This document shows positions 54,595 through 64,000 of a stretch of DNA of 64,000 bases, in pieces. The translations under genes were made by a program, and so were the position numbers. Within the stretch, counting starts at the first letter, position 1, and every line of letters begins with the position of its first letter. The notes below the pieces were generated by a model that did not search any database, had not been told where the DNA came from, and saw only the letters and a program-made list of their open reading frames with translations. The stretch covers positions 71,566,652-71,630,651 of the forward strand of contig OZ035960.1 in the NCBI GenBank assembly GCA_964034945.1, written 5' to 3'. Source of the stretch: Chrysopilus asiliformis (lineage: Eukaryota; Arthropoda; Insecta; Diptera; Rhagionidae).

Positions 54595-55745
54595 TTAGTG
54601 TTACATTTTCATAACGCGCTTTCCTATTTGCTAGTATCGCTGTTGACGCTACAACATACAAACACTGCAACATGATGACACTGCAATGCAACCGGTCCCC
54701 CACTATACACTATAAAAAGAAAAAGCAAACATCAGATTTTAATCAGTTATAGGGCAGTCGCCCAAGAGGGAACGAGCTGCCAAACCAAAAGGACTTACCG
54801 CGTAAGGACTTACCGTTGCTCATTCCTTCAAACTCAAATGTTTGACATCCCCGTCTCCTCATAATTCTAACTACAATTAAACTAGAAATAAGGATCATAA
54901 ACATTACACCTCCACTACACTTGATGTCTCCAGCTGGTTATGACTACAGTTCCAATACATTTCGATCACAAAGCCATATTTAGATCATTCATTTTTTACA
55001 GAGTGTTTATTTACACAATCCTTTTCCATCAATACTTTTAAAGCATGGATAATAAACACGAACGAAATAAATTACTACGCAAAGCCATGTAAATTAGAGA
55101 GGGTTTACCGCTATTTCGGCCCATATAAATAGCCCTGCTGTACCAAGCAGAAATCACTTCGGTTTCATCTCTCGATTCATCCACATCATCTAACAACTAA
55201 CAAATCCTAACTCCTATCCCATTTAGCAAGAAACTTAGAAGTCAATCGGCATAAGTTACGCTGCAATCGGCAGAAGATACGCTGCAATCGGCAGAAGATA
55301 CTCTGCATTAGGCAACTGATACGTTGCAATCGGCAGAAGATACGCTGCAATCGGCATAAGATCCTCTGCATTAGGCAACTCATACGTTGCAATCGGCAGA
55401 AGATACTCTGCAATCGGCAGAAGCTACGCTGCAATCGGCAGAAGATACGCTGCAATCAATCCATATCCATATTCCAGGAGAGATCCGTGTGCGAGTGATT
55501 CCACCACCGACAAAAGAACGGGGCGATTTCAGTACCACGTCAGAAACGTCAAGAGCCATAGATAATAAGATATCACATTGAATTGCAAATATAATTAAAA
55601 TTAGACTGAATTGTTTTAGCGAAATAAAATTATTGTATGATTGAATAATTGGTTTGTATTTAATTCGGCACCTCTTTTTTATGCTCGAGCTCTCGCCCGA
55701 ACAATCTCAGTGCCCTTTCTTTTTCTCTATTATGTAATATTAGTG
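54595..55745 (+). repeat. LTR-like unit with promoter and polyadenylation signals
   Basis: A TATA word (catataaatagccctgctg, about 55,120) is followed some 30 bases later by an initiator-like start (tcacttcggtttcatctc), a 21-bp tandem array (55,255-55,455) and, at 55,620, aataaaatta. tagtgtta occurs at both proposed edges (54,597, 55,740). This is the layout of a solo LTR; no partner LTR or internal region is present. One frame at 55,387-55,581 reads LQSAEDT repeats and then HIHIPGEIRVRVIPPPTK; not convincing as a protein. Confidence 0.4.
55120..55165 (+). promoter_or_regulatory. TATA-box promoter
   Basis: CATATAAATAG with a TCACTTCGG initiator about 30 bases downstream, the spacing of an insect TATA/Inr promoter. 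Confidence 0.5.
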
Positions 55746-56440
55746 TTATCATAGATTAACAAGACCCTTCAAGTGCAAATAACAAAAGGGCACCAAAAAT
55801 TTTACCCAATCTCCAAGAGTTTTGTGAAATGCGACTAGATCTCGTACGTGATCGATAAAAATTTTTAGATTCGATTCCTTCGCAGTGTACAGCTTATGCT
55901 GGTGTTAGTTGCACACAATCAAACGAATGGAAAGACGACGACTTTGCTTTGGTCAAAAGGAACCAACGAGATAAGAGAGAAAACAAAAAATGAAATAGAC
56001 GAAACGACGACGATTCGATCTTACCTTTGTTTTGTGTAATTTTTTCATCTTCTTGTATTCTATTATGGAAGTAATTTTGTTATAGATTAAGGATTTTTTT
56101 GGTGAATTGTAGAAAGATCTGCATATGATATTATTTTTACAGAAAATTCGCACGCAATGCAAAATTTTATTGTTTATCTATTTGACATTGTTCGGTGACG
56201 GATTCACATACACCAACAAAACGTTCATTCAATATTTATTTGAAGTATATTAAAGCAAATGTTCTCGAAAGATCGCTTGGTTACTGCTTTTTCGAAAACT
56301 TGAAAGTTCACTGACTCCAAAAATAGCCCTATTTCTTTGTTAGGCTTAAATAATCTTAGTATCAAGCTATGGTGTTATCGATATTAATTTTTTTCCTTTT
56401 TTCGATTTTAAGCTGAACCGCAAAAAACCTTTTGCAAATC
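55746..56440. other. No recognisable feature
   Basis: Part of the giant intron. No reading frame, matched repeat or RNA was seen. Confidence 0.4.
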
Positions 56441-56444
56441 GGTT

Positions 56445-56795
56445 CCCATTAAAAAAATAAATTAAATTTCCCATAAACAGGAACTGTTTTATAAAAATTG
56501 AAACCGAAAAACAATATTTGGGGGCGAATATGCCGTCTTCGGGAAAATTCGTTAACGTAATGTAAGACTAACACGAATATCCTTTTTTCAATTTTTTCTT
56601 GGTAAAATAGCATTAGCAAGTTTTCGAAGATCACGAAACTGATGTTGGAATTTTAGAACTCGAAACGCTAAATGCTGCAAGGACAACGCTTTAATTTTAA
56701 ATTGTGTTAAGATAGTGATTTTTGAATTTTATTCGGTATTATTAGAATTTATATAAAATACTTTAAAACGGCAACGATGGGTCTACAGTCTAGTA
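56445..56795 (+). mobile_element. Old Helitron remnant with 3' end
   Basis: One to two diverged 122-bp units (ggaaaattcg, aatatccttttttca, gcaaggacaacg) lead to aacggcaacgatgggtctac then agtCTAG before T at about 56,795. Divergence is much higher than in other copies. Confidence 0.55.
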
Positions 56796-56827
56796 TACTA
56801 AAATATAATAGTTATAAAAATACTTAC

Positions 56828-59683
56828 GGAGTAATTTTGTTTAAAAGTATGCCACGTCCGCATTCCTCCTTGTTGAGCCGCAAAACAGCAGACATTACGT
56901 GCCGTTTAGCAACTTCATCTCGCCATGTCATCGATGGAGTATGAGATTTTCTTTTCCGTTTCTTTTCTTCAACCTTTTTATTGTTATCAGCAGCTGAAAT
57001 GTTTTCCACCTTATCTGAATTGATTTTCTCCTTTGGTTCCGATTTAATATCGGTAAAAATATTGACATCTTCTTTTGAAGTGTTGGAAGCTGGTACAATC
57101 TCTAGAACATTACCTTTGAGAACAGCAACGGTTGAAGATACCCCACTCTTATTATCGTGATGTACAATCTTTTTTGCAGCTTGGCTTTGAAGCGTAGAAA
57201 CATTATAATCATTATAATAGTACCTATTTGCAGAATTAACAATAGGTATACTAGAATATTGTTCTAATTTTTCACTGTCAATATACTCATGTTCATAGCC
57301 AAATTCTGAAACTAATTGAGTGTTCATATATTCATTAGTGTACATATACTCTGAATAGCTATTATATGGCCTAAGATAGCCTTTTGCTTGATCTATGGAT
57401 TGTTGTTCAGCGGTATTATTTACATTCAAAGCTAAATTTATTCGTTCATCTAATGGAATTCTGTTAGGCGATTGAAGTAAATTATAACTCTCTTGGGTAT
57501 AGTACATTTGTGTATCCCAATGTCGATCTCTAATTTGGTCGGAGCTAGAAGCATCGACCTGGAAAAGAGAATCATGTTGTTCCATATAATAATTATTGCT
57601 ATTATGAAAATATGTTATTACGTCTTCCCGATATAGCGGAGATAAACTTCTTCTACGTTCGTTTGACATACTTCTTGAATTTCTTCCACTTTTTCTTATT
57701 GGTGATCTGATTTCTGGAGACCGACGAGAAGATATTCTTGACGATTTATGAGGCGACCGAATACTTTGCCGCCGAGTCAACGAAGATCCTCCATTTGACC
57801 GCCTCTTTTTCGTAGAGAAAGAAAAACTTCGTTTCCGCCGTGCGTGGTTATGATCGCGATCTCTATGTTTTGATGGCAGGTTGTGAATTTTAATATCTGA
57901 TTTTTTATTTTTCGAAGATTTGGAATTTATTGACAAAGAAACTTGTTTTTCTATCATAATTTGAGTAGATAATGCTGTTGTCTTTGGTATATTGGCATCA
58001 TTACAATGCTCCGTCTTTAAAAATTTATCAGTAAAATCTTGATCTTCGATATCATTTTCTGATTTTTTATTCGCACTAATATTTGATGGTTGAGGTTTTT
58101 TTTGCGAAATTTTAAGTTTAATTATTTCACGGTTGGAATCAAATATATGTGTCACTGAATCTGTAGGTGCTGATGTGTTCACAGTTTTTTCAATTTGATC
58201 AATCCTCCTAACGCCATCAAGATTTTCATCGTCTTTTTTTAGTTCTAAAATTTCTTTATTTGCCCCGATTTTATCATTGTAACTTGAACCTTCATAACAC
58301 AAATTACTAATTATTTTTTCTCCTAACTTTTTAAATCTTTCATTTCGCATCATAAGTTGCTCTTCTGCTTTTATCAATTTTTCTAATTTTAATAAACACT
58401 GTTTGTCTTCCTCATCCATGCCAATGTTTTGTTGCAATAACATTTTCATCATATTTCTTCTTTTGCGCAAAGCACAAAGTTTTTTGAAATCTTCTGCGCT
58501 TAATTTTCCCGCTAAACTACTATCCGATAAGTAGTTATTATCATTATCGGTGCTTGGATTTTGGATTTCTGTTGTTGGGATATATTCTAGGTCATCACTT
58601 GACGTTGATGACACTGAAGATGATTGACATGTTGACGAAGTGGAACTAGATGACGATTCTGCTGAGTCAGATGTTGACGATTCGTTAATTTTTGTATTAA
58701 GCGAAAGTGGTAAATCAGAGGAAGAAAAGCCTGAACCGGTTAAAACTCTACCCTCGGATGATTTAATCGGATCTAATAACGGCTGCTGATTCTTAGTATC
58801 CTCTTTAACCGATTCTAAGAATTCTTCATACACACTTTGCATGCCAAAAGGAATAGTAGAGGGTGGATACTTTAATTCCTTAGTTGGAGATTTTTCATAC
58901 TGTTTGTCTAATAGACATTGAAAAATAAAATTGTCTTCCTTATTTTCATTCAAAGCATTAATTACCGAAGCAGGGGGACTGGGATTAACAAAAATAGGTG
59001 TGCCGAGACCATCTTTTAATGAACTTGAATCATCTTTTTCCGCTTCCATGGTTACTACTATCTGTCCATCTGATATTGTTTTGTTGATAACATCAACATC
59101 TAAATCATTTAGAGGAGATGTAACATCGGATAGTGTTTGCAATTCATCTTTCACTGCTCCAGATATCGAATCTTCATCTTCCCAATTTCCCATATATTCA
59201 TCTGTATCTGGGCTCTCATCTGGAGCAACATTTACAGTTGCATTAGATATTGGTAATGGTGGTTTAGGATTTTCTTCCACTTTATTTTCTAGATGTTTTA
59301 ATAATGGTGATTCATTTGCAACTAGTTCTAAATTTGCACAATCTTTTGATAAAGGAAATTCTACGTCCCAATCCTCTTCAAATTTTAAATCAACAGATGG
59401 AATTGGTGAAACAGATTTGTGTTGATGAGTGTTTCCATTGTTTTTATCTTTTTTACTCTTTGACCTCTTTAATCGTTTGATTTCTTTGTTTTTAAAATTA
59501 TTTATACTTTCTGGTTTATTATTTTTTACGTCTAGAGACGAATTTTCTTTTCTATAACATTTCTTACGTTTGTTTTTCAGTGTCCCAGTACTTTCATGTT
59601 TATTACCTTTCGGCTTTCTATGAATTACAGAATAGATTCTCGAATTAAAAGAATATCCGATAGTAGGAAAAGTTTTTGTATAC
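56828..59683 (-). CDS. Exon 1 (in window) of RS-rich host gene
   Basis: An acceptor (aatgtttcag) precedes 59,683 and the exon runs 951 complete codons without a stop to a GTAAGT donor at 56,827; it enters with one base and leaves with two. In order: YTKTFPTIGYSFNSRIYSVI and RKPKG, a basic stretch (KEIKRLKRSKSKKDK), an acidic region (EEDWDVEF; MGNWEDEDSIS), a Ser-rich block (about 58,600-58,700), a charged helical region (KKLCALRKRRNMMKMLLQQN), an Arg/Ser block with RRRSLSP and RSPIRKSGR (about 57,900-57,640), a Tyr-rich segment, and KKRKRKSHTPSMTWRDEVAK. The lack of any start near the acceptor means earlier exons exist above 59.7 kb. The composition suggests a nuclear, largely disordered RNA-processing or polymerase-associated factor; family not recognised. 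Confidence 0.9.
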
Positions 59684-60149
59684 CTGAAACATTTTAAAAA
59701 GCAAATTAAATAAATTTCAATTATCTTTGATGTGAAAATATTTTGTGAAACTTCTTGTTTTCTTTTTTTCTACAATTACATTTTTGGTACTGTTGATGGT
59801 GCGAAACATTCTTAACACAGTATATATAGGGCAGCTTACTAGGTCAATGGACAGATTTAGATTACCTATATATCCCCGTTCCCTACTTCACACTCACACC
59901 CTTCCCATTCCCACGCTCCCACCAGCTTTCACACATTCCGTACCCTTCCCACCCTTCCTTTAGAATGGTTGAAGAAGGTAGCAATATTTCTGATGTGATC
60001 AGTACAATAGATCATGCTAATCATCAATAAATAATCATGCTCATGAGTACTCATGCAAATACTTATGAGTAAGAGTTTTTCACTAAACATTTGGAACATG
60101 GCATGGAACATGCAAAAAAAAATTTTGTGGTGAGAAGTTTTCTTATAAG
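59684..60149. other. Intronic sequence, no feature
   Basis: Upstream intron of the host gene on the minus strand. A cccttcccattcccacgctc-type C/T stretch lies at 59,870-59,960. Confidence 0.5.
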
Positions 60150-60325
60150 CCAAAACTTGTTGAACCGTTTTTAGTGAATCTGAAAAATAAAGGAGCTTGA
60201 CACCACAACAAATTTATAATACCGACAAGTCTGGGCTGCTTTATAGACTCTGGCCCGCTAAAGCCCTTGCCAGTTTTAAAAAAATATTTAGCGCCTGGTC
60301 GTAAAAAAGAGAGTGTGGTAATGGG
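60150..60325 (+). pseudogene. Jerky/pogo-type transposase fragment
   Basis: IYNTDKSGLLYRLWPAKALA (about 60,214-60,273), then in another frame APGRKKESVVMG, match the region around the first catalytic Asp in jerky/pogo transposases (usually YNADETGL....LP...L......APG.K..KERVTV). The flanking family-A LTR begins inside it at 60,326. One frameshift is visible. Confidence 0.5.
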
Positions 60326-62373
60326 TGTCGTAGTTTTTTTTAAAGAAAAAGACATAAAATAAAAATAAAAGCGAAATGTTCTTTTTTTCTGTATTTAATT
60401 GTTTATTATTTTCACTTAATTATATATTTAATTTTTGAGTTTGAACTTTTACAATTTGCTTTACATTGTTTATTATATTCACTTAATTATATATTTATTT
60501 TTGAGTTTGAACTTTTACAATTTGCTTCTTCCATTTAAAATTTTACAGGAGTATTTTTTGAACTTTAAATGGATCAAAAATTCACTAGATCTATATTTAT
60601 TTTAAACTTCACGTAAGATTTTTAAATTCACAATCAATAGTTTGTAGGCAATAATATGAAATACAACTTTTTCAAAATTGAACTAATACTTTTTAATTGA
60701 CTTTTCTAAAAATTCGCGTTCACTTCGTTTAATTAATTCACGATATTTAAAGGGCCTAACGAGACAATTGTGTTTTAAATTAAAGGGCCTACAAGAATAT
60801 ATTTTTAGTTGTTTAAATTCCTACTCCGTTGCAGCAGAGCGCAACAATTTGAGGCAACTAGGGCAAAACCCTCGGCCGATTTCTAAAATATTATTAAGTT
60901 TTTAATTTTTTAACTTAGTAGCAACTCTAGTTGCATACTTTTTATTTTTAAGTCGCGATTAAGGTCGCAGACAAAAACTTTTTAGACGCGACTCGAGGTC
61001 GCAGACCAAACTTTTTTAGACGCGACTCGAGGTCGCAGACCAAACTTGTCTTAATTTAACCGTGCAGGTCTTTTTATAAGAATTTTTGGGTAATTAAAAA
61101 TCCTACTTCTATTATTTCTTTTTCTTTTCAACCCTTTATTTCTAATTAGATTCTATTTCAATTAGAATCTTATTATTTAGCGTGGGAGATTTATCCAGCC
61201 TTCTTTTTGGAATTTTTCTTATTGGAAAAATTAGGTTCCACAATTGGAACTAGGGGAAGATCGATTATTATCGATCAATTTGGTGCATGGAAAACTAGTT
61301 CAACCTACTTTCCATTTTCTCCTTAAAGTTTCATAATAAATGACATAAGTTTGGTTAGAATTATGCCCAACCTATTTTCCATTGCTAGTATATGCACTTG
61401 CTTAGGAAATGTAAGGGTCAATGCATAATCAGTTGAAACTATGCCCAACCTATTTTCCATTCAATGCGTATGTAGCACAAAGGGCTAATGCAAGATCAGT
61501 TGAAACTATGCCCAACCTACTTTGTATTCAATGCGTATGTAGCACAAAGGGCTAATGCAAGATCAGTTGAAACTATGCCCAACCTACTTTGTATTCAATG
61601 CGTATGTAGCACAAAGGTCAATGCATGATCAGTTGAAAGTATGCCCAACCTACTTTGTATTGAAACGTATATGCACTTGCTATGCAGCACAAGGGTCAAA
61701 GCATGATCAGTTGAAAGTATGCCCATCCCGCTGGTCTTGCTTGCCTATGCAGCATAAGGGTCAAAGCAATAGGCTCGATACGAGATTCGTGTGTGCCTAT
61801 TGGCTGGGATTGAATTGTATCAATGTGTGCATTGGGATTTTCCTAGGCATGATCATGTGTTTTCCTATTTCATGGATTTTACTTTAAATGAGTTCGTTTG
61901 GTATGAACCCAAATGAACTCAATACTGTTTGTTTATATGATTTTCGTATGTTTGTCACATACGATCTTTTGGGCGATCGTAAATCAAAAAAGGGATGACT
62001 TTTATTGTTTTTTAAACGCATTTATTTACACTTTCCTGTAACAAAATTTGTCAATGGAATCATATTTTCCAAAGAAATGTTATTTTTGCACTCATATAAT
62101 TTTAGTGCTCTTCAAGTTCATTTAAAAGAAAAAAAAGAAAGGTTGAAATTTATTGCTTCTCATCCAATTTTGTTTGGGTTTTTTATATGATTTTCCTAAA
62201 CACATGTGGATTCAAGAAAAAAAATCAATTTCTTTTATTTGAGGGTAGTTCGAAAAGAACTTGGTTTCCCTTTGATTTTTTAATCGAGGGTAAACCTAAA
62301 AGTTCTCGGTTTCCCTTTGATTTTTATATTAAATTTGATAGTGATGAACTCAGAGAAAATCTGATTCACCACA
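60326..62373 (-). mobile_element. LTR of family A (minus strand), 2.05 kb
   Basis: Reads, on the minus strand, TGTGGTGAATCAG...ACTACGACA. It contains a promoter-like cttataaaaagacctg (61,085-61,070), three 34-bp units (ggtcgcagac at 60,963, 60,997, 61,031), a 67-bp duplication (60,401/60,468) and a 66-78 bp minisatellite of six units (atgccc at 61,363, 61,441, 61,508, 61,575, 61,641, 61,719). Confidence 0.65.
61363..61745. repeat. 66-78 bp minisatellite within the LTR
   Basis: Six units, each with atgcccaacctattttccat or close variants, gtagcacaaaggg and gatcagttgaaa. The plus-strand copy at 4.1-6.8 kb has only diverged single units. Confidence 0.75.
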
Positions 62374-63560
62374 TTCCTCCCCCCTTTAAACAAGGAAAAA
62401 TGCTAGAAGCATTTTTTCGAATTTTAATTTAACTGGTTATAGGATTGCTTGAAGAAAAGAAATTCATAGTGTTCTTCTTTTTTTAGAGAGAAGAAAAAAA
62501 ATTTTGCTGTTTAAAAAAAATTCTTATCCTATGATAAATTCTTTAAAATTCTTATTTTTATATTAAAATCTTTAAAATTCTTATTTTTTATATTAAAATC
62601 TTTTAAAATTCTTATTACTATATTAAAATCTTTAAAATTCTTATTTTTTAGTAAAATCTTTAAAAATTCTTATTTTTTATAGAAAATCTTTCAAATTCTT
62701 ATTATTTATAGTAAAATTTTTAAATTCTTATGTTTTATAGAAAATCTTTAAAATTCTTATTATTTATAGAAAATCTTTCAAATTCTTATTAAAATTTTTT
62801 AAATTCTTATGTTTTATAGAAAATCTTTAAAATTCTTATTATTTATAGAAAATCTTTCAAATTCTTATTAAAATTTTTAAATTCTTATGTTTTATAGAAA
62901 ATCTTTAAAATTCTTATTATTTATAGAAAATCTTTCAAATTCTTATTAAAATTTTTAAATTCTTATGTTTTATAGAAAATCTTTAAAATTCTTATTATTT
63001 ATAGAAAATAATTATGAAAATTTATTTTTCCTTCCTCCTTCCCAGTGCCTTTCTTCATTTCATGCTCTTTTTTTTTAAGTAAACAATTTAGGTTTGTCAA
63101 AAATTACTATAGGGTTTGGTTTATCAGAATCTGTTTCTATTTCCAAATTTTGCAACTTTGGATTTTTATTTGTGGATTTTTTTTTACCAATAATCTTTTA
63201 TTATACTTTTGTATCCAAACTTTTATTTAATCATCATATTAGAGTATAATATTTCCTCTTTTTTTTATAGTAAATTTTTTGGCAAAATATTTCCTTATTT
63301 AATAAAATATAAAATTTTATTACTTTCTTCTAATAACAATTTTATTATTGTTTTCTTGGATTAAAATTAATAAAATATTTTTCTTGTTACATGAATATAA
63401 TTTTATTACTTGTGTCAAATAAAATTTTTATGATTGTTTTCAGTGACAATATTTTTCTTCTTTTCTTTTTCTTGTTGTTTCAAAAAAAAATTACTGTAAG
63501 ATCAATTATTATTTCTTTAATAGATTTATATTTTCATTTTTTTTAACTTATGGTTACTCT
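62374..63560 (-). mobile_element. Polypurine tract and AT-rich 3' region of family A
   Basis: The tract (minus strand aaaggggggaggaa) ends at 62,374. Upstream, 62,520-63,010 is a tandem array of about 78-bp units (ttatgttttatagaaaatct at 62,728, 62,808, 62,885, 62,963). Otherwise noncoding. Confidence 0.6.
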
Positions 63561-63998
63561 TTATTTCCCTTGTTTCCTTGATTTCGGTTTCGTTTCCAAT
63601 TTCGTTTTTTTTTTTACTTTTTTATAATCCTTTTCACTCTGTTTCTTTAATTTTTCTCTATTTTGTATTTTTCTCAACTCTTTAAATTCTTCAATTTCAT
63701 ATTCAACTTTATATCGTTCTTTCTGTATTTCTTTATTGTTGTCTTTTTTAATTTGTTTCTTATATCTTTCTTTTTGATTTTCTTTATTATTCTCTTCCTC
63801 AATTTTACTTTCATACCATTTTTCTTGTATCTCATCCTTCTCATTTGGATCTACTATCTTAATTCGTTTAATTTTGCTTTCAATTTCATTCTTTCCTTTT
63901 TCTAATTCCCTTTTCTTGTCCGTAATTTCCGTAATTTCTTCGTTAAATAAGTCTCTAAAAACTTTTCCATTTTGATAACATTCATTTTTATCTATTTT
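63561..63998 (-). CDS. Lys/Glu-rich coiled-coil frame of family A, 5' end outside window
   Basis: 146 codons are open from the window edge to a TAA at 63,563-63,561. The protein is extremely charged (KIDKNECYQNGKVFRDLFNE, then KREKLKKQ-like and KIEEEN repeats, ending KPKSRKQGK) with heptad-like spacing that suggests a coiled coil. Lack of stops over 438 bp in AT-rich, A-rich DNA is notable, though A-rich strands favour Lys/Glu/Asn codons by composition. It lies upstream of the 3' LTR on the same strand, so it would be the last frame of the retroelement. I do not recognise it; it is not reverse transcriptase, integrase or RNase H. Confidence 0.5.
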   Translation of the reverse strand, partial: KIDKNECYQNGKVFRDLFNEEITEITDKKRELEKGKNEIESKIKRIKIVDPNEKDEIQEKWYESKIEEENNKENQKERYKKQIKKDNNKEIQKERYKVEYEIEEFKELRKIQNREKLKKQSEKDYKKVKKKTKLETKPKSRKQGK

Positions 63999-64000
63999 TC

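Larger units (their letters stand above)
17299..56827 (-). other. Giant intron 1 (39,529 bp) of the host gene
   Basis: Donor CC/GTAAGT at 56,827 and acceptor at 17,299. The phases match (2 bases + 1 base). All mobile elements between 17.9 and 56.8 kb lie within it, in both orientations, with no other exon-like open frame seen on the minus strand. The assignment assumes no overlooked exon inside. Confidence 0.7.

Noticed and set aside
58931..59425. 164-residue plus-strand Ser-rich frame
   Set aside because: It is antisense to the well-supported exon at 56,828-59,683; its composition mirrors that exon.
63663..63905. 80-residue plus-strand Phe-rich frame as a membrane protein
   Set aside because: It is the antisense of the Lys/Glu-rich open frame on the minus strand; A-rich coding gives Phe/Leu/Ile on the complement.

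Overview
This window is animal nuclear DNA, almost certainly from an insect and probably a fly (Diptera). It is AT-rich. Protein-like fragments belong to insect transposon families: BEL/Pao, gypsy, R1/I-type non-LTR, Penelope with a GIY-YIG tail, mariner, pogo/Tigger and PIF/Harbinger. The commonest repeat has the layout of the Helentron-associated elements (HINEs) described in Drosophila. No bacterial gene, operon or CRISPR array is present.

One host gene can be supported, on the minus strand. A 2.86-kb exon (59,683-56,828) encodes an acidic, Ser-rich and RS-rich protein. It splices in matching phase across a 39.5-kb intron to a 169-bp exon (17,298-17,130), then over a 55-bp intron to a Pro-rich 1.23-kb exon (17,074-15,841). 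A last exon at 15,240-14,987 also fits in phase but is less certain. The 5' exons lie beyond the window. I do not recognise the family; it looks like a nuclear RS-domain protein of the transcription/RNA-processing type.

Everything else is mobile DNA, deeply nested. 1-7.9 kb: the 3' end and LTR of an LTR element (family A), split by a TA-MITE, Helitron-derived 122-bp repeats, a palindrome and a 2.4-kb Harbinger-like element that itself holds a MITE and a HINE. 8-14.2 kb: HINEs, one arm of a large inverted repeat with GC-rich hairpins, and an inverted copy of a tRNA-like-bearing Helitron. 17.9-24.7 kb: a mariner derivative and a decayed gypsy element split by a 5'-truncated non-LTR element. 26-29.8 kb: head-to-tail Helitron copies. 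30.5-31.9 kb: the other inverted-repeat arm. 32-44.9 kb: a BEL/Pao remnant split by a TIR element, a young gypsy-type LTR retrotransposon and a pogo-like element. 44.9-47.7 kb: a second, inverted copy of the TIR element. 48.8-53.3 kb: a Tigger-like element containing a HINE that contains a 3.1-kb foldback palindrome. 53.3-55.7 kb: a Penelope fragment split by a mariner MITE, then an LTR-like promoter unit. 60.3-64 kb: a second family-A LTR copy on the minus strand, with a charged coiled-coil reading frame running off the end.

Because many repeats occur more than once, several insertions can be compared directly with an unoccupied copy in the same window. This gives exact boundaries for the HINEs, the TTAA MITEs and the young LTR element.
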